Assembly: GCA_023053575.1 (NCBI GenBank)
Contig: JAKZAP010000058.1
Coordinates: forward strand, 248,001-312,000
Direction: 5' to 3'
Length of the DNA stretch: 64,000 nucleotides
DNA from: Branchinecta lynchi
Taxonomy: Eukaryota > Arthropoda > Branchiopoda > Anostraca > Branchinectidae
Within the stretch, counting starts at the first letter, position 1; each line of letters begins with the position of its first letter. The notes below the pieces were generated by a model that made no database searches, had not been told where the DNA came from, and saw nothing but the letters and a program-made list of their open reading frames with translations. Positions 60,901 to 64,000 of the stretch are shown here, piece after piece. A program made the translations under genes and the position numbers.

Positions 60901-63510
60901 GGCAAATTTAGGAGCTGATAGTTACTATCGCACTTGACAGCAACGAGTAAAATTCAGGATCGACCTACTCTTCTAACTGATAAAACAGTTCCGACTGGTC
61001 AGTCTTACCTGGGGATTCCTGAATGCTTTGACAGCGACAAACTGAGTTTCAGGGAATGAACAGGACCGGATACTTCGCTCTTCAGACCCAATCCGTAAGA
61101 TATGAATCCTGACGTCGTATTTGTGGTGGGAGTTCAGCATAATCTAACAAAAAAGACTCATCTGTAGATCGCGTTCAGAGCTGAATTCGGATCTGGGTCA
61201 TTTCAACATCCATCAGGCCTTTCACTGAAGAAAGACAAGGTCTACTCTAGTCTTTCTGGTCTAGTGCAAAGAAGTGACAGAATGCCGATATTGTGGGATA
61301 GGCTTGTCTTGCAAATCGGGTTCTTGCGACTAGGGGACAAAAAGCTTGTGATCCCTGACGTGTAGAGTCCAGTCCCTATCAGACAAGCGAGAAGGAATTT
61401 ATCTTTATGGCTAGTTTAAATTCCGTATTGGCCATATTCCTGTTCAGCGCCTCCAATCGGACTAGTTTCTGTTAATCCCCCTATGCCTCACCAACAGCAC
61501 TTGGATCAGACATGGTAAACTAGATCCGCAGGTTAGTGAGTGGAAAACCTGTCATCTGTGTCCCAGGTAATAGAAGTGTTGCATATGTTTCAGTAGCAGA
61601 AAGTGAAAGTGACCCACTACCCTATGGATTCGACTTTTTACTATGTCTACACAAGTGATGGCTACGAGGCAATGTGGTGCTAACAGAAACTAGCCCACTT
61701 CGAGCGCTGAACCGCCAATTAAATCCAAACCTGAACATACTAGACTCAATTCACTCTCCAGCATCTGCTTGACACAACATCAATACCAGCCTAAATATCG
61801 GCCCTGAAACATTCTTGACTCAAGTAGCAAACAAATTCGAGCAAGACCAGAATTAAAGATGAAGAAGATATTCAAAATATTCGTAGCTGATATTCAAGCT
61901 TCAGGTATGAGAAATCACTGATGGAGATATAAGCTTCACCGATATGAGATTCACTGGTGGTTCATTATTCACATGGGAGGAATTTAAAAACCTCGGCGTC
62001 GTCGACCTGCATTTAACTGGTAAGCAAAGGGGGCTAGATACTTTTAAGTAGCAACGTGACGGATGTGAGCATATCTTCACTTTTCCAAGTGCTATGACAC
62101 TTCTGTGAAAGAAAAAGGTTGAAGGGAGCAGGAAAGAACAGAGGAATTGGTTTCAATCAGATTCAGTATATTTTGAGGACATCTTGAATGTGTCATATCT
62201 GTACATATCTGTAATTTTTAGTTTTTGGCGGTTCTTTTCCTTCCCATATGAAGTTGACCCGGCCTCCTTTGATTTAGCGTGAGTGATGCAAAGTCGTCCC
62301 CTGCCCTCCCCCAAAATGACACAGCTTCGGAAATCTATCCACTTTCAACATGTGGCCCTACTAACCATAGATGAGTCAGACTTCTTGCTGGACAACTTCA
62401 GCTTGGAAAAGGTCACCGGCTCTTTCATCCAATGACTTCCGAATTGTGGTGCGTCATGGTGCACATAAACCGTTGCTTCGGGGGCTCTCTCGGCGTCCCC
62501 ACTCGCCAGCCATCGTCCGTCGATATACCGACACCTAAGTGGGAAAGTGTATGTTTATTATGGCCCTATCTATTACTCTTTTTATTACACACACCTCACC
62601 CACTCTCTAAACACACATAAACTTATATTCCTTGAGCCCAAGCTGACTTTGAAACATATATTCAAATAAGGCATACAACGGATACGTCAGCTACGATGCT
62701 TTATCATCGATATTTCGGGCCTTCTTGTCAAGGGTCCTCGTCAGGCTGCCAATCTTCTGAGTCAACGCCGGGGAGGAAAACAAACCTGTACGATTTTTCG
62801 CAAAAGTAGTCGATTTTCTGGGATCATAAAACGTACGTGCAGGGATACATATGATTTCGTAACAGTTGTCCGTCTGTGAGCACGATTACAGGTTTGTTTC
62901 CTTCCCCGACTTTGACCCTGAAGATTGAGAGCCTGACGAGGACCTTTGCCAAGAAGGGCCGAAGTATCCCTGATATAGCATCGTAGCTGACGTATCCGTT
63001 GTATGCATTATTTGTCTACACACATCTCTTTTTAGGTGCCCTTTAAGCTCTAGGTACAATAAGGAATTAATAAAACAAAGCTGTTATATTGTAACTTATT
63101 TAAACAAGGTTTACCGGTTATGACGTGAAATTTTGACGAAATTTACCTTTTCCAAAATTCGGATAATGATTTCCCTTTGCATTATAATCTGACAGTGTTT
63201 TTCCCTACACTGGTATTTAAAAGAAATCCCCTAATAAGATAAAAGCTAAAGCATGATAGCTGACACATCCCTTTTTGTGCATTATTTGAATATCTGTTGC
63301 AAAGTCAGCTTGGGCTCAAGGAATATTTATAATCTGATGTCTGAGCCTCGGTCTAAGCTAAGGTCCCAGAGGGGATCAGTAGAGTCAATAATTTGTAAGA
63401 GCAATGCTTACCTTCCTTCCTGGTCAATCTGGACAAATTCCAACAGAACTGAATAAATGGCTTCTGGATCGAGGTTAGATATGCTGACTTTGACAAGAGG
63501 AAACATTCTC
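36764..63510 (-). CDS. T-box transcription factor gene, 3' part (ten exons, X-Y exon pair present three times)
   Basis: Overall extent of the visible part of a split gene. In transcription order the exons are U 63510-63412, V 62534-62366, W 61143-61009, X4 58782-58680, Y3 52707-52445, X3 50079-49977, Y2 44005-43743, X2 41378-41276, Y1 40641-40358 and Z 36958-36764. Every join is in frame and each exon is bounded by AG and GT. Motifs seen in order match the T domain: RMFP, LDPEAIYSVLLEF, HDAPQFGSHWM, VTFSKLKL, IMLNS-HKY-RIHI, FPETQFVAV and VTSLKMKHNPF. T-box proteins are nuclear DNA-binding regulators of development. The IMLNS..HKY..RIHI stretch is closest to Brachyury as I know it, but the protein is divergent, so orthology is not settled. 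The first T-domain segment and the N-terminus lie beyond position 64000. Confidence 0.9.
37065..37534. mobile_element. MITE in T-box intron Y1-Z
   Basis: Perfect 20 bp ends CCTGAGATGGGCGAATCCGA and its inverse. Flanks TGCAAC/TGCATC suggest a 6 bp target duplication. Rich in GGATTCGAATCC motifs. A poly-G/poly-C mini-element is nested at about 37300-37370. Confidence 0.75.
37535..38540. other. T-box intron, no recognised element
   Basis: Nothing coding or repeated elsewhere in the window was recognised between the 37.1-37.5 kb MITE and the tRNA-like gene. Confidence 0.4.
38548..38620 (+). tRNA. tRNA-Thr(TGT)-like gene
   Basis: 73 nt with standard spacing. D arm GCTC/GAGC, A box TAGCTCAGTTGG, anticodon loop CTTGTAA (anticodon TGT), T arm CTGGG-TTCAAAT-CCCGG, B box GGTTCAAATCC, discriminator G. 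The acceptor stem CCCTCGG/CTGAGGA has a C-A mismatch at the first pair, and the anticodon stem ACTAC/GCAGA has two mismatches. It lies on the plus strand inside the T-box intron between Y1 and Z. It could be a functional tRNA, a pseudogene or a SINE head; the mismatches favour one of the last two. Confidence 0.7.
38623..38627 (+). terminator. Pol III T-run after tRNA-like gene
   Basis: TTTTT three bases after the tRNA discriminator base, as expected of a Pol III terminator. Confidence 0.55.
39167..40304. mobile_element. MITE-like element in 8.7 kb unit (also 42553-43689, 51255-52391)
   Basis: Left end resembles copy D's terminal region (ACAAATAATC..CCTCCGTCTCCCTG); right end is TTATTTATTCTTG. 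Flanks ATAGGAC and ATAAGAC suggest a worn 7 bp duplication. It carries a nested TA-flanked element, and a plus-strand ORF (95 codons) starting near 40065 with TCSDDDSEESDG. I do not recognise that ORF. Confidence 0.6.
39477..39769. mobile_element. TA-flanked MITE nested in the above (also 42862-43154, 51564-51856)
   Basis: 293 bp, ends GTTGCGTTTTCGATCAAAG and the inverted CTTCGATCAAAAACGCAAC, flanked by TA on both sides as in Tc1/mariner-type insertion. It contains a 117-codon ORF only by chance. Confidence 0.7.
40358..40641 (-). CDS. T-box exon Y, copy 1 (diverged linker exon)
   Basis: 284 bp, acceptor TTTTTAG, donor GTAGGC, phase 1 to phase 0, no stop. It carries HLPGGPPNHAI where Y2 and Y3 have LET, and lacks one Ser codon. 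Being next to Z and the most diverged, it may be the ancestral Y, with Y2 and Y3 made later from another copy. Length differences of -24 and +3 in multiples of three suggest selection on the reading frame. Confidence 0.82.
40656..40885 (-). mobile_element. LINE-2 RT fragment in T-box intron (copies also 44020-44250, 52722-52952)
   Basis: The minus frame reads FGFQSKLSAQFYVFVL, VEYVWACSTPVFICFIDAK and FDRVNHEKFL, similar to the QFGF..FIDSSKAFDRVNH stretch of the 13-21 kb LINE. It is about 80 codons in length, just upstream of exon Y1 and repeated in unit copies 2 and 3. The copy-1 version has one base less in the VLKS region and so a frame shift. Confidence 0.75.
41196..41269 (+). repeat. 74 bp boundary repeat, left side of tandem array
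   Basis: Begins ATTGCGGTGGCGTTGATTC and ends TTCTTGCGTTGCGT. It is the reverse complement, with one mismatch seen, of 59435-59508 on the other side of the array. It lies between unit copy 1 and exon X2's donor. Confidence 0.85.
41276..41378 (-). CDS. T-box exon X, copy 2 (end of T domain), donor at a rearrangement junction
   Basis: 103 bp, translation as X3. Its donor GTAAGT (41275-41270) is the last sequence shared with the other units. Immediately beyond it, at 41269, the sequence changes to a 74 bp piece of an unrelated dispersed repeat. The splice site is therefore intact although the intron behind it was replaced. The intron to Y1 is only 634 bp, against about 6 kb in the other copies. 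Confidence 0.85.
41583..41956. mobile_element. Short inverted-repeat derivative of the GGGATCCC family (also 50285-50658, truncated 58875-59195)
   Basis: Ends AAAGGTTTCGATGGGATCCC and the inverted GGGATCCCATCGAAACCTTT. Shares GACAAGACCCAATTGTCTGG with the longer GGGATCCC elements. Located in the T-box intron next to exon X. Confidence 0.7.
43743..44005 (-). CDS. T-box exon Y, copy 2 (linker)
   Basis: 263 bp with the same splice sites, phase 1 to phase 0, and open frame as Y3. Relative to Y1 it lacks 24 bp (eight codons) after GHDRG and has one extra Ser codon near PSYPSS. Both differences keep the frame. Confidence 0.82.
44644..44802 (-). mobile_element. GGGATCCC-family end fragment (also 53346-53504)
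   Basis: AACAAGACCAAAGCTGTCGA through CCATATCTATTTTGACGAT, the same terminal 160 bp as copies 4 and 5. In the T-box intron. Confidence 0.75.
44803..46350. other. T-box intron sequence without recognised element (also 53505-55050)
   Basis: Contains a 70 bp tandem duplication around ACAAAGGTCGTAATCATG (44935 and 45031). One plus-strand frame ends in a stop at about 45330 and reads VEDIDSETPEVRTTSEEW. This may be a retroelement scrap. No splice sites consistent with the T-box gene were seen. Confidence 0.4.
46645..48645 (-). mobile_element. CR1-like non-LTR retrotransposon, 5'-truncated, frameshifted (unit copy 2)
   Basis: The minus strand encodes a reverse transcriptase (ORF up to about 48560): NYRPISILPLFSKIFEKVI, QFGFRKRHST, palm motif A FIDLKKAFDTVD, motif B GVPQGSVLGPLLF, catalytic FADD, then a +/-1 frame break near 47730 after ANRALRV. 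The frame continues with NAKKTSF, RYLGFHIDCNLSWKKH and a C-terminal domain ending FKRKLKKFLIEKGG. It has a short G-rich 3' UTR and ends in A-runs at about 46645. The 5' end is cut off where satellite sequence begins. The break shows it cannot make an intact RT. It lies in the T-box X3-Y2 intron on the sense strand of that gene. Confidence 0.88.
48645..49920 (-). repeat. Satellite-like array 7 (in unit copy 2; copy-3 equivalent 57347-58622)
   Basis: Reverse-oriented units with CCAAGTTTCATCC and GATCCGATCACCCGTT, ending GAGCAAGTGCCATAAAAAG. Interrupted by the hammerhead-bearing fragment. The LINE's truncated 5' end abuts it. Confidence 0.8.
49525..49730 (-). mobile_element. Fragment with hammerhead-like motif inside satellite unit (also 58228-58433)
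   Basis: Insertion between satellite pieces AGCGTGTCACATG and CCGGTTTCCCC. Minus strand 49604-49561 reads GAGC-CTGAAGA, stem II, GAAA, TATA, GCAC: the core is intact and stem I has 2 bp. The copy-3 motif is at 58264-58307. Confidence 0.6.
49977..50079 (-). CDS. T-box exon X, copy 3 (end of T domain)
   Basis: 103 bp, same borders and phases as the other X exons (TTTTCAG acceptor, GTAAGT donor), reading VTSLKMKHNPFSKG followed by SRKSNDRVPGHDSSYGQLEQ. It sits at the left edge of the second full 8.7 kb unit. The following 6 kb intron holds satellite units and a minus-strand LINE. Confidence 0.85.
52445..52707 (-). CDS. T-box exon Y, copy 3 (Ser/Pro/Gln-rich linker)
   Basis: 263 bp; two bases complete the codon opened by an X exon (GAA), then 87 codons to donor GTAGGC in phase 0. 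Acceptor TTTTTAG. The product is low-complexity: it begins EDLSTPSQHPSIS and continues through LTSPNWLLGHDRGLETG, IQTWAPHPYPSPVGYDA, SYYLNQNQFLQQAVIQQ and GQGGFHQEQHVQ. Such a region is typical of the poorly conserved activation or linker part C-terminal to a T domain. As far as I can compare by eye it is identical to exon Y2. Confidence 0.82.
55347..57347 (-). mobile_element. CR1-like non-LTR retrotransposon (unit copy 3)
   Basis: Duplicate of the element at 46645-48645 with the same 5' truncation and the same frame break. A few amino-acid differences are visible (VSVSCL for VSLSCL, RECELP for RESELP). It lies in the X4-Y3 intron. Confidence 0.88.
58674..59434. repeat. 8.7 kb tandem unit, copy 4 (partial, with about 165 bp deletion)
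   Basis: Matches the first 0.9 kb of copies 2 and 3 (exon X4 and the small inverted-repeat element) but lacks about 165 bp at 58874/58875. Homology stops at 59434, where an inverted copy of the 74 bp sequence found at 41196-41269 begins. Confidence 0.9.
58680..58782 (-). CDS. T-box exon X, copy 4 (end of T domain, NPF motif)
   Basis: 103 bp exon: 34 codons plus one base, phase 0 to phase 1. The acceptor is a run of T ending CAG and the donor is GTAAGT. It starts VTSLKMKHNPFSK, the end of the T domain; in known structures this is the short C-terminal helix whose Phe residues enter the minor groove. It then continues into a linker with PGHDSSDGQLEQ. This copy is nearest exon W. It differs from X2 and X3 by an Asp codon where they have Tyr (PGHDSSY). 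It lies in the partial fourth copy of the 8.7 kb unit. Confidence 0.88.
59435..59660 (-). repeat. Dispersed repeat at right side of tandem array (contains the inverted 74 bp piece)
   Basis: The first 74 bp are the inverted partner of 41196-41269. The rest (to about 59660) is related on the minus strand to plus-strand copies at 25165-25380 and 60770-60870, recognisable by GCGCATCCTTGTGTT and GTTATGAAACT-CTGACA. Confidence 0.75.
59653..60695 (-). mobile_element. GGGATCCC-family element, copy 5 (T-box W-X4 intron)
   Basis: Reverse-oriented, nearly colinear with copy 4, ending CACTTACGTTTTGGGATCCC. A hairpin GCATCTGCTG..CAGCAGATGC follows at 60705-60760. Confidence 0.8.
61009..61143 (-). CDS. 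T-box exon W (C-terminal half of T domain)
   Basis: 135 bp, 45 codons, phase 0 at both ends; acceptor TTTTTTGTTAG, donor GTAAGA. It reads IMLNSHHKYDVRIHILRIG, then SEERSIRSCSFPETQFVAV, then KAFRNPQ. IMLNSLHKYEPRIHIVRVG and FPETQFIAVTAYQNEE are the matching Brachyury stretches. Unusual changes include His for Leu/Met before HKY and KAFRNPQ for TAYQNEE. It should splice to an X exon, which starts in phase 0 with VTSLKMKHNPF. Confidence 0.92.
61437..61720. mobile_element. MITE with TIR around GGACTAGTTTCTG, copy 2 (T-box V-W intron)
   Basis: Same element as 24481-24776: inverted GTTCAGCGCCTCCAATCGG and CCCACTTCGAGCGCTGAAC. Located in the 1.2 kb intron between exons V and W. Confidence 0.7.
62366..62534 (-). 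CDS. T-box exon V (middle of T domain)
   Basis: 169 bp: one base completing the codon from exon U, then 56 codons ending exactly at donor GTTAGT. It reads CRYIDGRWLASGDAERAPEA, then TVYVHHDAPQFGSHWMKEPV, then TFSKLKLSSKKSDSSM. This aligns with the T-domain segment RWKYVNGEWVPGGKPEP...HPDSPNFGAHWM...VSFSKVKLTN of Brachyury. The usual Pro of HPDSP is Ala here. Acceptor is ..CACTTAG. The intron up to exon U (877 bp) contains a 700 bp inverted-repeat element. Confidence 0.9.
62626..63325. mobile_element. Inverted-repeat element with hammerhead-like pair, no. 3 (T-box U-V intron)
   Basis: Perfect 25 bp outer inverted repeats (62626-62650 and 63301-63325, containing TTGAGCCCAAGCTGACTTT). The inner arms carry hammerhead-like cores: minus 62748-62705 (CTGACGA..GAAATATC intact) and plus 62929-62974 (CTGACGA but GAAG). 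A fragment with A-rich CGATTTT repeats and a GGGATC-family piece sits between the arms. A direct repeat TGCATTATTTG at 63004 and 63278 brackets an extra 263 bp in the right arm. Confidence 0.7.
63412..63510 (-). CDS. T-box exon U (N-terminal half of T domain, RMFP motif)
   Basis: 99 bp exon. The acceptor is a pyrimidine-rich stretch ending CAAG and the donor is GTAAGC. It starts with the third base of a split codon, reads RMFPLVKVSISNLDPEAIYS and then VLLEFVQIDQEG, and ends with two bases of the next codon. RMFP (normally preceded by R) and L-DP--Y are hallmarks of the DNA-binding T domain; Brachyury has RRMFPVLKV..LDPNAMYS at this place. Phase 2 at both ends matches the start of exon V. The upstream exon supplying the start of the domain is not in the window. 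Confidence 0.88.
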
Positions 63511-63837
63511 CTTGAAGATGAAAATGATATAAGAGTAATTGGACAATGAGCTTTTGTTCAATCGATTTACAGCAGAGGATATACAAAGAAACACAAATCA
63601 TCTAGGCTACGATAAAAACAAATATAGCTGCGTTAATTCTAACGGAAGTTCTCGTTGGTGGTCTCCGGTTATTCTGATTAGGCGTTTTTGCATCCACCGG
63701 TGACTATTCACCAGTATTATAACCCGTTTTTGAACTAACCGGTGTCCGGTTTTATCTCACCGGTGCGGACAAATGTTACGTTTCCAGACTGCGTAAATCC
63801 AAGCGTATTATGAAATCCGAGAGCACTTTACGCACGT

Positions 63838-63903
63838 ATTACAACCTCGGTTACCTGGGATTCCATATTGATTGCAATCTTAGCTGGAAGAAACACAGTG
63901 TCT
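63838..63903 (+). mobile_element. Short fragment of the CR1-like LINE
   Basis: Reads YNLGYLGFHIDCNLSWKKHS in the plus frame, nearly identical to part of the RT C-terminal region of the 46.6-48.6 kb LINE. It is an isolated internal fragment upstream of T-box exon U. Confidence 0.75.
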
Positions 63904-64000
63904 AGCAATACGGAGTAAACTTACCATAACCAGAACATGCCCGGGATCCCGGCTTTACCGAGAAGTTAGCAATTTTTCGTCAAAGTTTGACGGGGTTTCC

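Noticed and set aside
63520..64000. A further upstream T-box exon at the right edge
   Set aside because: No T-domain motif is readable there on the minus strand; only a LINE scrap and unassigned sequence were seen.

Overview
The window is repeat-dense nuclear DNA from an animal. It has GT-AG split genes, non-LTR and Gypsy-type retroelement relics, many small inverted-repeat transposons and long satellite-like arrays. The divergent T-box gene and the repeat types suggest an invertebrate; I cannot place it more closely. There are no operons and no rRNA genes, and nearly all long ORFs lie inside repeats. || Main result: the minus strand carries the 3' part of a T-box transcription factor gene (Brachyury-like by motif), reading from about 63.5 kb down to 36.8 kb. 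Ten exons with matching phases and splice sites can be read: U, V and W (body of the T domain), then X (end of the T domain) and Y (Ser/Pro/Gln-rich linker) three times as X-Y-X-Y-X-Y, then a C-terminal exon Z. The repetition comes from an 8.7 kb genomic unit present as one diverged partial copy (about 38.83-41.19 kb), two near-identical full copies (41.27-49.97 and 49.97-58.67 kb) and one partial copy (58.67-59.43 kb). The X-Y cassette is phase 0-0, so every copy can be spliced in or skipped without a frame change. The 5' exons, including the start of the T domain, lie beyond the right edge. || Layout. 0-2.1 kb: short A-rich repeats and one or two exons of a TFIIE-alpha (GTF2E1)-like gene, with an in-frame TGA. 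2.1-13.4 kb: satellite-like arrays (about 430 bp units with poly-G runs, headed by a hairpin) and small transposons. 13.4-21.65 kb: one decayed non-LTR retrotransposon split by at least six insertions, including two head-to-tail MITEs sharing a 7 bp target repeat. 21.8-25.7 kb: exons of an unrecognised plus-strand gene. 25.7-31.2 kb: diverged duplications, LINE and Gypsy fragments, and inverted-repeat elements carrying hammerhead-ribozyme-like motifs. 31.5-36.0 kb: a nested inverted structure around a 1.2 kb near-perfect palindrome. 36.1-63.5 kb: the T-box gene with its TE-filled introns, a tRNA-Thr-like gene and the tandem 8.7 kb units. || How the parts relate: the same few repeat families recur throughout and have inserted into each other, so relative ages can be read. 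The T-box exon multiplication is recent relative to the LINE, MITE and satellite insertions it carries, because the two full copies share the same broken LINE frame and the same nested insertions.
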